From Microbacterium halotolerans (lineage in GTDB: Bacteria > Actinomycetota > Actinomycetes > Actinomycetales > Microbacteriaceae), in assembly GCF_003569805.1 (NCBI RefSeq), contig NZ_KZ984052.1:195961-259960 (forward strand): a stretch of 64,000 bases of DNA. The letters are read 5' to 3'. The notes beneath the pieces are model-generated. The model was not told where the DNA came from and did not search any database. It saw only the letters and a program-made list of their open reading frames with translations. Both the position numbers and the translations under genes were made by a program. The stretch's first letter is position 1; each line of letters begins with the position of its first letter. Below are positions 16,688 through 26,298 of the stretch, piece by piece.

Positions 16688-18403
16688 TCAGATGCCGAGG
16701 TCGGCGGTGAACTCCGCAGCTTCCAGCCGAGCCTTCATGGCCGAAAGGAAGCGGGCTGCGTCCGCGCCGTCGATCGTGCGGTGGTCATAGGAGAGCGCAA
16801 GGTACACGTACGACCGGATGCCGATGGCCTCGCCAGCATCCGTGGACACGACGCCGGGGCGCTTGTACACGATCCCGGTGCCGAGGATCGCCGACTGCGG
16901 CAGGAACACGACGGGTGTGTCGAAGAGCGCGCCGCGCGAACCGGTGTTGGTCAGCGTGAACGTGCCGCCGGCGAGCTCGTCGGGCTTCAGCTTGTTGTCG
17001 CGTGTGCGTGCGGCGAGGTCGGCGATGTCGCCCGCGATCTGTGCGAGGTTCTTGTCACCGGCGTCGCGCAGGACGGGAGTGAGCAGGCCGCGCTCCGTGT
17101 CGACGGCGATGGAGAGGTTCTCGCTCGCGGGGTACACGATGTTCTCGCCGTCGAGCGTCGAGTTGATGATCGGGTATGCCTTGAGCGCCTCGGCAGCCGC
17201 CAGGGCGAAGAACGGCATGAACGACAGCTTGTTGCCGGTCTTGGTGAGGAACTCGTCCTTGACTCCTGAGCGGAGCGCGGCGACCGCAGTCACATCGACC
17301 TCGACGACCGTCGTCAGCTGCGCCGTTGAGGTCATGGATTCGACGGCGCGCTTGGCGAGCACCTTGCGCAGGCGCGTCATCGGCTGAGTCGTGCCGCGCA
17401 GCGGCGAGGCCTCGAGCTTCGCCGCTGTCGGTGCTGCGGCGGATGCTGAGGGGGCGGACGCCGCCTTGAGCACATCCTCCTTGCGGATGCGTCCGCCTAC
17501 GCCCGAGCCCTGGACGGTCGTCAGATCGACGCCCTGCTGAGCGGCGAGTCGGCGGACCAGAGGCGTGACGTAGACCCTGTCATCGGCTGAAGGAGCCGAC
17601 GGGGCGGGTGCTTCTGCCTCTGCTGCCGGTGCGGGGGCGACAGGGGTCTCGGATGCGGGAGCTTCGGCGGCAGGAGTGGGCGCCTCTGCTGCGGGGGCGG
17701 GCGCTTCTGCGGCAGGCGCGGAAGCTTCAGCCGCTGGGGCGGGCGCTTCGGCCGCTGGCGCAGCGGCCGCCGGGGCGCCGGAGCCGACGCGGGCGAGGAC
17801 GGAGCCGACCTCGACGGTGTCGTCTTCGCCGGCGAGGAGTTCGAGCACGGTTCCGGCGACGGGCGAGGGGACCTCGGTGTCGACCTTGTCGGTGGAGATC
17901 TCGAGCAGAGGCTCGTCGACATCGACGGAGTCGCCGATGTTCTTCAGCCAGCGGGTGATGGTGCCTTCCGTGACGGACTCGCCGAGCTCAGGGAGCACGA
18001 CGTCGGTCGCATCGTCGGATGCGGCGGGAGCCTCGTTCGCGGGTGCTTCTGCGGCGGGAGCCTCTGCCGCAGGCGCCGGAGCCTCCGCTGCTGGCGCCTC
18101 CGCTGCTGGCGCCTCGTCCTCCGCGGTCTCGGACGCGGGGGCTGCCGGCTCCGCAGGAGCGTCGCTGCCGTCGCCGATCTTCGCCAGCACGGCGCCCACC
18201 TCGACGGTGTCGTCCTCGCCGAACAGGAGTTCCTCGACGACGCCGGTCACGGGTGAGGGCACCTCGGTGTCCACCTTGTCGGTCGAGACCTCGAGCAGGG
18301 CCTCGTCCTCCTGCACCGTATCGCCGACGTTCTTCAGCCAGCGGGTGATGGTGCCCTCGGTGACGCTCTCGCCGAGAGCGGGGAGGACTACAGAAGTGCT
18401 CAT
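16688..18403 (-). CDS. sucB: 2-oxoacid dehydrogenase E2 component (dihydrolipoamide acyltransferase)
   Basis: A 571-residue E2 subunit with two lipoyl domains (lipoyl lysines Lys43 and Lys173 in STDKVDTE), two Ala/Pro/Glu linkers, a peripheral subunit-binding domain (about 276-311) and a catalytic acyltransferase domain ending in SYDHRTIDG with His541 and Asp545. It is annotated as succinyltransferase in most genomes, but in actinobacteria the protein is also the E2 of pyruvate dehydrogenase, so acetyl transfer is as likely. GAAGGAGA precedes ATG 18403. Last gene of pepA-lpd-sucB on the minus strand. lipA and lipB, which often sit nearby, are not in this window. Confidence 0.93.
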   Translation of the reverse strand: MSTSVVLPALGESVTEGTITRWLKNVGDTVQEDEALLEVSTDKVDTEVPSPVTGVVEELLFGEDDTVEVGAVLAKIGDGSDAPAEPAAPASETAEDEAPAAEAPAAEAPAPAAEAPAAEAPANEAPAASDDATDVVLPELGESVTEGTITRWLKNIGDSVDVDEPLLEISTDKVDTEVPSPVAGTVLELLAGEDDTVEVGSVLARVGSGAPAAAAPAAEAPAPAAEASAPAAEAPAPAAEAPTPAAEAPASETPVAPAPAAEAEAPAPSAPSADDRVYVTPLVRRLAAQQGVDLTTVQGSGVGGRIRKEDVLKAASAPSASAAAPTAAKLEASPLRGTTQPMTRLRKVLAKRAVESMTSTAQLTTVVEVDVTAVAALRSGVKDEFLTKTGNKLSFMPFFALAAAEALKAYPIINSTLDGENIVYPASENLSIAVDTERGLLTPVLRDAGDKNLAQIAGDIADLAARTRDNKLKPDELAGGTFTLTNTGSRGALFDTPVVFLPQSAILGTGIVYKRPGVVSTDAGEAIGIRSYVYLALSYDHRTIDGADAARFLSAMKARLEAAEFTADLGI

Positions 18404-18500
18404 GTCGAAGTCTCCTTCGTAAAAGTCGATGACGTGTCTAGCTTAGATCCCCGCGCCCGTTGCGGCGAACGCGAAGCGGGGCAGGGGAGTGGGAATTCGG

Positions 18501-19871
18501 TCAGAGCGAATGCAGGGGCTTCCCGGCGAGCGCCAGGAACGCCTCGCCGAGCGCTTCGCTCTGCGTCGGGTGGGCGTGCACGAGAGGGGCGATATCCTCC
18601 GGATGAGCGTCCCACGCCACGGCGAGCTGTCCCTCCGTGATCAGTTCGCCCACGCGGTCGCCGATCAGATGGACGCCGATGACGGGGCCGTCGACGCGGC
18701 GCACGACCTTCACGAATCCGCCGGTGCCGATGATCCCGCTTCTGGCGTTGCCTGCGAGGTCGAAGCGGTTCGTCGCGATTCCGGCCGAGCCGAACTCGGC
18801 GATCGCCTCCGCCTCGGTCACTCCGACGGACGCGACCTCCGGGTGCGAGTACGTCACGCGGGGGATGTGACGGTCGTCGATCGGGGTGACGGACTCCCCG
18901 GCGATCGCCTCGGCTGCGAGGATGCCCTGCTGGAATCCGCGGTGCGCGAGCTGCGGACCTCGCGTCACGTCGCCGACGGCCCAGACGTTCTGCGCCGAGG
19001 TGCGGCAGTGCTCGTCGACCACGACATGCCCGCCGTCGAGGGCGACGCCCGCATCTTCCAAGCCGATCCCGGATGTCGCAGGCCCCCGTCCGACCGCCAC
19101 GAGCAGGATGTCGGCTTCGAGCGTTTCGTCACCGAGATGCACGGCGACGCCGTTCGCAGTCTCTTCGGCTCCGGAAACGGTCGTCGCGAGTCTGGAGACG
19201 ATCCCGCGCTTGCGGAACGCGCGCTCGAGCGCCGTGCTGACCGCCTCGTCCTCGTTCGGGACGAGGCGGTCGAGACCCTCGACGATCGTGACCTCGGCGC
19301 CGAGCGAGCGCCACGCGCTGGCGAACTCCACGCCGATCACGCCGCCGCCGAGCACGATCGCCCGTGCAGGCACGGTCTCCTGCGCGAGCGCGCCCTCGCT
19401 GGTCACGATGCGGTCCCCGAGCTCGATGCCCGGCACGAGCCTGCTGCGGGATCCTGTCGCGACCACGACGTCGCCGCCGCGGTACGTGTCCTCGCCGACC
19501 CGCACCGAGCCGTCGGCCAGCAGCGTCCCGAATCCGTCGACGACGGTGATCCCGCGTGCCTTGATCAATCCGACCAGGCCGCGGTGCTTGCCCGCGACGA
19601 TGCCATCTCGGTAATCCCGCATCGCTGGTCCGTCGACCCCTGACAGCTCCGCCCGCACGCCGGAGGTCCCGGCGCTGCGAACGACGTCGGCGACTTCTGC
19701 GGAGTGCAGCAGAGCCTTCGTCGGCACGCATCCGCGATGCAGGCAGGTGCCGCCGAGAAGGTCCCCCTCGATCAGCGCGACCGTCTTGCCGAGCTCTGCG
19801 GAACGCAGAGCGGTTGCGTAGCCTCCAGACCCGCCGCCGAGAACGACGACGTCGAACGCGTGCTCTGTCAC
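18501..19871 (-). CDS. lpdA: Dihydrolipoyl dehydrogenase (E3)
   Basis: A 456-residue flavoprotein that reoxidises the lipoyl groups of E2 with NAD. Visible features are the FAD motif VVLGGGSGGY, the redox disulfide in GGTCLHRGCVPTKA, the NAD motif GGGVIGVEFA, the YSHPEVASVGVTE segment and the C-terminal His-Glu pair in HAHPTQSEALGE. The start is GTG 19871 after an AGGAAGAGGGA ribosome site; the open frame extends upstream into pepA without similarity. It lies 44 nt after pepA and 97 nt before sucB, likely one operon. Confidence 0.95.
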   Translation of the reverse strand: MTEHAFDVVVLGGGSGGYATALRSAELGKTVALIEGDLLGGTCLHRGCVPTKALLHSAEVADVVRSAGTSGVRAELSGVDGPAMRDYRDGIVAGKHRGLVGLIKARGITVVDGFGTLLADGSVRVGEDTYRGGDVVVATGSRSRLVPGIELGDRIVTSEGALAQETVPARAIVLGGGVIGVEFASAWRSLGAEVTIVEGLDRLVPNEDEAVSTALERAFRKRGIVSRLATTVSGAEETANGVAVHLGDETLEADILLVAVGRGPATSGIGLEDAGVALDGGHVVVDEHCRTSAQNVWAVGDVTRGPQLAHRGFQQGILAAEAIAGESVTPIDDRHIPRVTYSHPEVASVGVTEAEAIAEFGSAGIATNRFDLAGNARSGIIGTGGFVKVVRRVDGPVIGVHLIGDRVGELITEGQLAVAWDAHPEDIAPLVHAHPTQSEALGEAFLALAGKPLHSL

Positions 19872-19915
19872 GAGATCCCTCTTCCTGGTCGACCGTTCAC
19901 CGGACACCCATTCGT

Positions 19916-21397
19916 TCAGGCGACCCGGCCGCCGGCGGCGACGAAGTCGATCAGAGCGCGCGTCGAGGCGCCTGTCGGTCCCTTGCCCGTGAAGCCGTAG
20001 GAACCGGATGCGCTCATCGCCGAGCCCGCGATGTCGAGGTGCAGCCACGGAATGCGCGGCGCATCGGACTCGCCTGCGCCGTTGCCGACGAAGCGGCGCA
20101 GGAACAGCCCGGCGAAGAGCGACCCGGCTGCACGGCTGCCGACGTTCGCGTTCTGCATGTCGGCGACGCGCGAGTCCAGCTCCTCCTCGATGTAGTCGGG
20201 GAGCGGGAGCGCCCAGGCGAGCTCGCCGGTGCGGTCGGCCGAGCGCAGGAACGCGTCAACGGGTTCGGCGTCGCCCATGATGCCCGTGAAGCGCGTGCCG
20301 AGTGCCACCATCATGGCTCCCGTGAGCGTCGCGACGTCGACCACGACATCCGGTGTCTCCCTCGTCGCCGCGACGAGACCGTCGGCGAGAACGAGGCGCC
20401 CCTCGGCATCGGTGTTGGTCACCTCGACAGTGGTGCCGTCGGCCATCGTGAGCACGTCGCCGGGGCGCGTGGCCCGGCCGGACGGCATGTTCTCGGCGAT
20501 GCACATCCAGGCGGTCACGCGCACCGGCAGCTCCAGCTGCGCGGCCGCGCGCACGACGGCGAGCACCTCAGCCGCACCCGTCATGTCCTCCTGCATGCCC
20601 ACCATCGATGCGGCGGGCTTCAGTGAGAGCCCTCCGGTGTCGAACGTGATGCCCTTGCCGACGAGCGCGACGTGACGATCAGCGCCATCCGGCGCGTAGT
20701 CGAGCCGGACGAGACGGGGCGGGTTGTCCGAACCGCGGCCGACGCCGAGGATGCCGCCGAAGCCGCCGGTCGCCAGCGCTTCCTCATCCCACACCGTCGC
20801 GGTGATGGGCAGGTCGGCAGTGAGCGTCTCAGCCGCCTCGGCCAACTGGGCAGGTGTCTGGTCGGCTGCCGGTGTGGAGACGAGATCCTTCACGAGCGTG
20901 ACGGCCTCGCCGTAGGCGCGTGCCAGTGCCAGGTCGCTGTCTGCGACGTGAGCCGGAGCGTGCAGCAGGATCGACGAGGCGTGACGGGAGGCATCGTCAG
21001 CGTCGCGGCCGCTCTTGTACGCGGTGAAGTCGTACGAGCCGAGCAGGGCGCCCTCTGCGGCACCGCGCCATGCATCGTCGGCATCGGCGGCGACCGCGAC
21101 GGCGATCCGGTCGAATCCGGTCAGCTGCCGTGCTCCTGCGCCGACTGCGTCGCGCACGGTGTCGACGGTGACGTCCGCGCCGAGGCCGACGACGGCGAGG
21201 GGCCTGTCGGTGACGGCCGGGGCGTGGACTCTGGCGTACGCGCCCTTCGATCCGGTGAAGCCGATCGCATCGAGCGCCGGCCGGAGCCCGTCGAGCTCGC
21301 CGTCGGCGTCTTTCAGGGAGGGAACGGCGAGAAGCAGGGCGTCCGCTTCGTGGGCGGAGAAGGGCACGTGGGTGACCGTGATTTCGGGAAGAGCCAT
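19916..21397 (-). CDS. pepA: Leucyl aminopeptidase (M17 family)
   Basis: A 493-residue cytosolic metallo-aminopeptidase removing N-terminal residues from peptides; it works as a hexamer. The C-terminal catalytic domain has VGKGITFDTGG with metal-binding Lys and Asp, and the family signature NTDAEGRLVLAD. The N-terminal ~180 residues form the variable domain. TAGGAT at 21409-21404 lies 6 nt before ATG 21397, which points to leaderless transcription; GGATGG could alternatively act as a ribosome site. First gene of pepA-lpd-sucB. Confidence 0.94.
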   Translation of the reverse strand: MALPEITVTHVPFSAHEADALLLAVPSLKDADGELDGLRPALDAIGFTGSKGAYARVHAPAVTDRPLAVVGLGADVTVDTVRDAVGAGARQLTGFDRIAVAVAADADDAWRGAAEGALLGSYDFTAYKSGRDADDASRHASSILLHAPAHVADSDLALARAYGEAVTLVKDLVSTPAADQTPAQLAEAAETLTADLPITATVWDEEALATGGFGGILGVGRGSDNPPRLVRLDYAPDGADRHVALVGKGITFDTGGLSLKPAASMVGMQEDMTGAAEVLAVVRAAAQLELPVRVTAWMCIAENMPSGRATRPGDVLTMADGTTVEVTNTDAEGRLVLADGLVAATRETPDVVVDVATLTGAMMVALGTRFTGIMGDAEPVDAFLRSADRTGELAWALPLPDYIEEELDSRVADMQNANVGSRAAGSLFAGLFLRRFVGNGAGESDAPRIPWLHLDIAGSAMSASGSYGFTGKGPTGASTRALIDFVAAGGRVA

Positions 21398-21666
21398 GCG
21401 TCCATCCTAGGAGGTTGCGCCGGTAGGGCGCCGGTGAAGGGAGCAGGGCGCGGGTGTCGTGATGGCAAGGCCGAGGAGGAGTGCGCACTGTCGTGCGCCG
21501 ACGACGAGAACGCCGCCAGCGCGGCGCCCACGGCTCGCGAGTCAGGCGAGCCTGCCGGCGCGGCTTCGAGGGAGTGTGACTTCGGCCGGGGCGAGCGACA
21601 TGTTCACCGTCGGCGTATCTGCTGGTGTAGGGCCTCAGTGTCGGCGCGGCCTCGTACCATGGAGGT

Positions 21667-22596
21667 ATGCCCGCTTTCGGTCCGTTGTACACGCGAGTCG
21701 CCAACTCCCCGGTCGTCCCGGGGCGTCTGCCGCTCGTCGTTCTGATGACCGGCTTCACCGACGCCGGCGGCACGGTGGCCGGCCTGGTCGACTTCGCGCG
21801 TGACGAGCTCGACCCGCATCCGCTCGTCACGTTCTCGAACGACTCGCTGCTCGACTACCGCGCGCGCCGCCCCGTGATCACGTTCGACCAGGATCACCTC
21901 ACGGAGTACCGCCCGCCGCGGCTCGAGCTGTCGCTGGCGCACGATGCCCTCGGCCAGCCGTTCCTGGTCCTGTCCGGGTACGAACCCGACTTCGGGTGGG
22001 ACGCGTTCGTAGAGGCCGTCGGCGGCTTCGTCGACGACTTCGAGATCGCGTCCGTGACGTGGGTGCACGCGATTCCCATGCCCGTTCCGCACACCAGGGC
22101 GATCGGGGCGACGGTGAGCGGCACGCGCGGCGATCTGGTCGAGGAGCACTCCGTGTGGCGTCCGCAGACGCAGGCGCCTGCGACGATCGGTCACCTGCTC
22201 GAACTCCGGATGATCGAGGCGGGCCACCCGACAACCGGGTTCGTGCTGCTCGTGCCGCACTACCTCTCCGACACCGAGTATCCGGGGGCGAGCGCGCTGG
22301 CGCTGGAGAAGATCATGGCTGCGACCGGGCTGGTGTTCGATCTGGCGGATCTGCGTGAGGAGAACGAAACCTACATCCAGAAGGTCGAGGAGCAGATCTC
22401 CGGGAACGAGGAGCTCCGGCAGATGATCCATCGTCTGGAGGAGCGGCACGACGCCTACATGGCCGGCGAGCTCTCGGAGGAGCACGCAGACGACGGCATC
22501 GATGAGTCGTCCCTGCCCAGCGCCGATGAACTCGCCGCGGAACTCGAGCGCTACCTGGCGTCGCGGCCTTCCGGAGACGACGACAAGTCGTCATAG
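21667..22596 (+). CDS. PAC2 family protein
   Basis: A 309-residue member of the PAC2 (proteasome assembly chaperone 2-like) family common in actinobacteria. The core is residues ~20-270, with VVLMTGFTDAGGT near the start and VPHYLSDTEYPGAS in the second half; the C terminus is acidic and predicted flexible. Bacterial function is unknown; some members occur with proteasome-related genes, but none are visible here. TACCAT is 6 nt before ATG 21667, with a GGAGGT directly between, so the start is well supported either as leaderless or by ribosome site. Confidence 0.85.
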   Translation: MPAFGPLYTRVANSPVVPGRLPLVVLMTGFTDAGGTVAGLVDFARDELDPHPLVTFSNDSLLDYRARRPVITFDQDHLTEYRPPRLELSLAHDALGQPFLVLSGYEPDFGWDAFVEAVGGFVDDFEIASVTWVHAIPMPVPHTRAIGATVSGTRGDLVEEHSVWRPQTQAPATIGHLLELRMIEAGHPTTGFVLLVPHYLSDTEYPGASALALEKIMAATGLVFDLADLREENETYIQKVEEQISGNEELRQMIHRLEERHDAYMAGELSEEHADDGIDESSLPSADELAAELERYLASRPSGDDDKSS

Positions 22597-22831
22597 GACA
22601 ACGCACGACGGCCGCTGTTCTGCGGTGTGCGAGGGAATATCCGTACGCTCCCGAGCGTTCGTTCTGGTGAGGTTCAGTACAGGATTGTCGATCTTGCCGT
22701 GAGCTATGCGATACTAACAAGACAGGCCCGTTGTCAACCCGGCGCACAAGCGCGGCGACTTGACATGGGTCTTACTCCTGCCCAGAAACACCCGGGGGCG
22801 ACGCGCATGCGCCGTCGGTGAAAGGCCAGAC

Positions 22832-24118
22832 GTGACGACAGGAACGAAGACTCCGCGCTCGAACGCGAAGAAGAGCGCTTCGAACAAGTCCGCAGCGGTG
22901 GAAACCGCGGCGGAGGCAGCCGAGGAGACGGAAGGCATGCCCGCCGCAGAGAACAGCACCGCGACTGAGAAGCCAGCGGCCAAGAAGACCACAGCGAAGA
23001 AGACGGCGGCCAAGGGCAGCAAGACGCCCAAGGCCGACGTCGACGAGGCCGCGCCTGACACGTCGGCGATCGAGGTCGTCGAGGACGCGAGCGACGACGC
23101 GTCCAAGCCGAAGGAGAAGAGCGAGCCGCTGCCCACGGGGGCGATCGTCATCTCTCAGGCCGAGGAAGAAGAGATCCCGGTCTACTCCACCCAGATCACG
23201 GGTGCGACCGCCGATCCCGTCAAGGACTACCTCAAGCAGATCGGCAAGGTTCCGCTGCTGAACGCGGCGGAAGAGGTGGATCTCGCCATGCGCATCGAGG
23301 CGGGCCTGTTCGCCGAGGACAAGCTGGCCAAGCTGAGCGCCGCGGAGAAGACCGGCCAGCTCGGGCTCGACCTGCAGTGGGTCGTGCGAGACGGCCGTCG
23401 CGCGAAGAGCCACCTGCTGGGCGCGAACCTGCGCCTCGTGGTCTCGCTCGCCAAGCGCTACACGGGCCGCGGCATGCAGTTCCTCGACCTGATCCAGGAG
23501 GGCAACCTCGGCCTGATCCGCGCTGTCGAGAAGTTCGACTACACCAAGGGCTTCAAGTTCTCCACCTACGCGACGTGGTGGATCCGTCAGGCGATCACCC
23601 GCGCCATGGCCGATCAGGCGCGCACGATCCGCATTCCCGTGCACATGGTCGAGGTCATCAACAAGCTCGCACGCGTGCAGCGTCAGATGCTCCAGGACCT
23701 GGGTCGCGAGCCCACACCGGAGGAGCTGTCCAAGGAGCTGGACATGACCCCGGAGAAGGTCGTGGAGGTGCAGAAGTACGGCCGCGAGCCGATCTCCCTC
23801 TCGACGCCGCTGGGCGAGGACGGCGACAGCGAGTTCGGCGACCTCATCGAGGACACCGAGGCGGTCGTCCCGGCCGACGCGGTGGGCTTCACCATGCTGC
23901 AGCGCCAGCTGGAGAGCCTGCTCGACTCGCTCTCGGAGCGTGAGGCCGGCGTCATCCGGATGCGCTTCGGCCTCGGTGACGGACAGCCGAAGACGCTCGA
24001 CCAGATCGGCGACACGTTCGGCGTCACACGCGAACGCATAAGGCAGATAGAGTCCAAGACGATGGCGAAGCTCCGGCACCCGAGCCGTTCGCAGTCGTTG
24101 CGTGACTACCTTGAGTGA
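22832..24118 (+). CDS. sigA: Principal RNA polymerase sigma factor (RpoD/SigA/HrdB)
   Basis: A 428-residue primary sigma factor. An Ala/Lys/Glu-rich N-terminal extension (about 1-120) is followed by region 1.2 ([16 protein letters not shown]), region 2 with [15 protein letters not shown] and [12 protein letters not shown], region 3, and region 4 with [20 protein letters not shown] and the terminal LRDYLE typical of group 1. It directs RNA polymerase to housekeeping promoters. The start GTG 22832 has AAAGG at 22821-22825; upstream in-frame codons at 22760 lack support. A 235-nt leader region separates it from the PAC2 gene. Its 3' end overlaps murT by 17 bp. Confidence 0.96.
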   Translation: MTTGTKTPRSNAKKSASNKSAAVETAAEAAEETEGMPAAENSTATEKPAAKKTTAKKTAAKGSKTPKADVDEAAPDTSAIEVVEDASDDASKPKEKSEPLPTGAIVISQAEEEEIPVYSTQITGATADPVKDYLKQIGKVPLLNAAEEVDLAMRIEAGLFAEDKLAKLSAAEKTGQLGLDLQWVVRDGRRAKSHLLGANLRLVVSLAKRYTGRGMQFLDLIQEGNLGLIRAVEKFDYTKGFKFSTYATWWIRQAITRAMADQARTIRIPVHMVEVINKLARVQRQMLQDLGREPTPEELSKELDMTPEKVVEVQKYGREPISLSTPLGEDGDSEFGDLIEDTEAVVPADAVGFTMLQRQLESLLDSLSEREAGVIRMRFGLGDGQPKTLDQIGDTFGVTRERIRQIESKTMAKLRHPSRSQSLRDYLE

Positions 24119-25433
24119 GCCCAGGCCCGCGTCGGCGGCGCGCTCGGCGGGCCCGCGGTACATCTTCCCGGTGCTCGTCGGGAAGCTCGCGCGCTTCGCC
24201 ACGCGTCTGCGCGGCGGAGGCGGGGCGCTTCCCGGGTACCTGACGAACAAGCTCGCACCGTCCCTGCTGTCGACGCTGGCGAACCAATTCGGCTACGGCG
24301 TCGTGTTCGTGCTCGGCTCGAACGGCAAGACCACGACGACGCACATGATCAGCGAGATCCTGCGCGCGCACGGGCTGAACGTGTTCACCAACCCGACCGG
24401 CGCGAATCTGCCGCAGGGCGTGACGAGCGCGCTGCTGGCCGATGCGACGCTGACCGGCAGGGTGCGCGCCGACGTCGCGGTGCTCGAAGTCGACGAGGGA
24501 TATGCGGCCGAACTGGCCGACGTGCTCGCGCCGAGCGTGATTCTGTCGCTGAACGTGCAGGTCGATCAGCTCTACCGCTTCTATGAGACGGAGCGCGTGG
24601 CGGACATGATGCTCGAGGCGTCGAGCCGCGCATCCGGCCATGTCGTGATCAACCGCGACGACGCCTACCTGTCGAAGATCGACGAGGGCGCTATGAGGGC
24701 GCCGGTGTCGTACTTCGGCGTCGCCCCTGCGCTGGTCGAGGCGTCGGCGCACGGCCTCGCCAACGCTGAGGACACCCGCAGCGGCGAGAGCGCCGTCTTC
24801 CACGAGGCGTTCGCCGAGGTCACGGGCGCGGACGGTCGAGCGGTCACGGCGGTCGTCGACGGTGCCGAGGTGGGCTTCACGCTTCCGGCGCCCGGTATGC
24901 ACTATGCGGCCGATGCGGCCGCGGCCCTCACCGTCGCCTCGCGCGTGCTCGGCGATGCGTTCCGCGGGGAGCGCGCCTCTTCCGGCTTCGCGACGATGGC
25001 ACCGGCCTTCGGTCGCGGTGAGGTCATCCCGCTGCGGGAGGGCGCCGACGACGAGCAGGTCGAGTTCGTGATGTTCAAGAACGGTCCGAGCCTGCAGCTC
25101 AACATCGACGCTCTCAGCGGCTCGCCGGAGCGGATGCTGATGGCGATCGACGAGGGCACGCCTGATGTCTCGTGGCTGTACGACGTCGACCTCTCGTCGA
25201 TCGAGCATGTCGATGTGGTCACGGGCGAGAAGGCGTTCCAGCTCGCGCTTCGGCTCGAACACGCCGGCATCCCGATCGACCTCGTCGAGCCGGACATGGA
25301 GAAGGCCGTCGCGCACATGCGTGCGCTGGATGCGACCTCGAGAGGGCGGCAGACCTGGTTCGTCAACTACGAGCTCATGATGATCGGTCGCAAGATCCTC
25401 GGCCACGGCGATCAGGAGGTGGCCCGTCGATGA
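24102..25433 (+). CDS. murT: MurT-like Mur ligase family protein without the zinc ribbon
   Basis: A 443-residue Mur-ligase-fold protein with P-loop [11 protein letters not shown], the acidic LEVDEGYA motif, VDQLYRFYE, and a C-terminal DUF1727 domain retaining SWLYDVD. Canonical MurT activates the alpha-carboxyl of D-Glu in lipid II for amidation by GatD. Here the protein has no cysteine at all, so the four-Cys zinc ribbon is absent and replaced by a short polar segment near residues 206-240. The usual KNPAGF loop reads KNGPSL. GTG 24102 overlaps sigA by 17 bp and has no good ribosome site; TTG 24111 is an alternative. Its stop overlaps the GatD-like gene by 4 bp. Changed acceptor use is discussed in the findings. 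Confidence 0.85.
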   Translation: MTTLSEPRPASAARSAGPRYIFPVLVGKLARFATRLRGGGGALPGYLTNKLAPSLLSTLANQFGYGVVFVLGSNGKTTTTHMISEILRAHGLNVFTNPTGANLPQGVTSALLADATLTGRVRADVAVLEVDEGYAAELADVLAPSVILSLNVQVDQLYRFYETERVADMMLEASSRASGHVVINRDDAYLSKIDEGAMRAPVSYFGVAPALVEASAHGLANAEDTRSGESAVFHEAFAEVTGADGRAVTAVVDGAEVGFTLPAPGMHYAADAAAALTVASRVLGDAFRGERASSGFATMAPAFGRGEVIPLREGADDEQVEFVMFKNGPSLQLNIDALSGSPERMLMAIDEGTPDVSWLYDVDLSSIEHVDVVTGEKAFQLALRLEHAGIPIDLVEPDMEKAVAHMRALDATSRGRQTWFVNYELMMIGRKILGHGDQEVARR

Positions 25434-26194
25434 GTGAGCAGAACCTGCGCATCGCGCAGCTGTACCCCGTCGAGCTCGGGGTCACCGGTGATCGCGGCAA
25501 CGTCAGCGCGCTGCAGGCGCGCTGGGAGCGCTCCTCGGACGGGCGCACGACGGAGCACGTTGCAGTCGGACGCGGCGATGAGCTTCCGGACGACGCCGAC
25601 ATCATCGTGATCGGCAACGGTCCGCTGTCGGCGATGCGACTCGTCGCCGACGATCTGCGTGCTCGGTCGGCGCGGCTCGAGAGCCTCGTCGCCGGCGGCG
25701 CACCGCTGCTCGCGGTCGGCGGCGGTGCCGAGCTGCTCAGCGAGGGCGTCGCGCCGCTCGAGGGCGAACGGCTCCAGGGCCTTGGTCTGTTCCCGTTCCG
25801 GGTCAGCCGCACCCACGAGCGACGCGTCGGATACGTCGTGGCGGACGCGTCGCACGGCAGGCTGGTCGGCTTCGAGGACCACGCCTCGGAATGGACGCTC
25901 TCCGACGACGCCGAAGTCTATGGAACGGTCACCGCCGGCTCCGGAAGCTTCGCGCTCGGCTCGGGCCGGGGCGAGACGGTGCGACGCGGTGCGGCGTACG
26001 CGTCGAATGTGCAGGGTCCGGCCCTCCCGCTGAACCCCCAGCTGACGAACACGCTGCTGGCCGCGGCCGCGGAGCGGCGCGGGCTCGATTTCGCTCCGGG
26101 TGCCGGAGCGGCGGAGCTCGATCGTCTCGCGGACGGCGCCCGTGAGGCGATCATCTCCAGAGCGGGCAAGGTCTTCAACTCGATCGGTCTCTGA
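25430..26194 (+). CDS. GatD-like class I glutamine amidotransferase fold, catalytically impaired
   Basis: A 254-residue CobB/CobQ-type amidotransferase-fold protein, the partner of the MurT-like ligase. The nucleophile elbow that reads (I/V)CGGYQ(L/F)LG in active GatD reads LAVGGGAELLS, with Gly97 (codon 25718-25720, GGC) in place of Cys. The second catalytic motif, LHGPILP in active enzymes, reads VQGPALP with Gln195 in place of His. No cysteine exists anywhere in the protein. The fold otherwise aligns along its length (GDRGNVSAL, LVGFEDH, NPQLTN). ATG 25430 overlaps the murT stop (ATGA). It is therefore unlikely to hydrolyse glutamine and may be a structural or specificity subunit. Confidence 0.8.
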   Translation: MSEQNLRIAQLYPVELGVTGDRGNVSALQARWERSSDGRTTEHVAVGRGDELPDDADIIVIGNGPLSAMRLVADDLRARSARLESLVAGGAPLLAVGGGAELLSEGVAPLEGERLQGLGLFPFRVSRTHERRVGYVVADASHGRLVGFEDHASEWTLSDDAEVYGTVTAGSGSFALGSGRGETVRRGAAYASNVQGPALPLNPQLTNTLLAAAAERRGLDFAPGAGAAELDRLADGAREAIISRAGKVFNSIGL

Positions 26195-26210
26195 CCGAAA
26201 GAGCACTGGT

Positions 26211-26257
26211 GAGGTGCCCCGGAGCTGTCCATTTGCGCGACCATCCTGGGGCGCCTC
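26211..26257. terminator. Imperfect hairpin between the GatD-like gene and dnaE2
   Basis: GAGGTGCCCC (26211-26220) pairs with GGGGCGCCTC (26248-26257) with one G-U pair, around a long loop. It is the only stem visible between these convergent genes and could be a weak terminator. Confidence 0.35.
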
Positions 26258-26298
26258 GACAACGTCCAGGCATCTCGCGAGTGGGGCGCGGGCGCTGG

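Noticed and set aside
17590..18150. Repetitive Ala/Pro/Glu-coding DNA as a mobile or tandem repeat element
   Set aside because: It is the normal flexible linker coding sequence between lipoyl domains of the E2 protein.
18422..18500. Possible missing lipA/lipB as a deletion beside sucB
   Set aside because: The genes may simply be elsewhere in the genome; absence from this window alone shows nothing.
22760..22765. TTGACA upstream of sigA as a -35 element
   Set aside because: No TANNNT lies at 16-19 nt downstream, so a promoter cannot be supported there.
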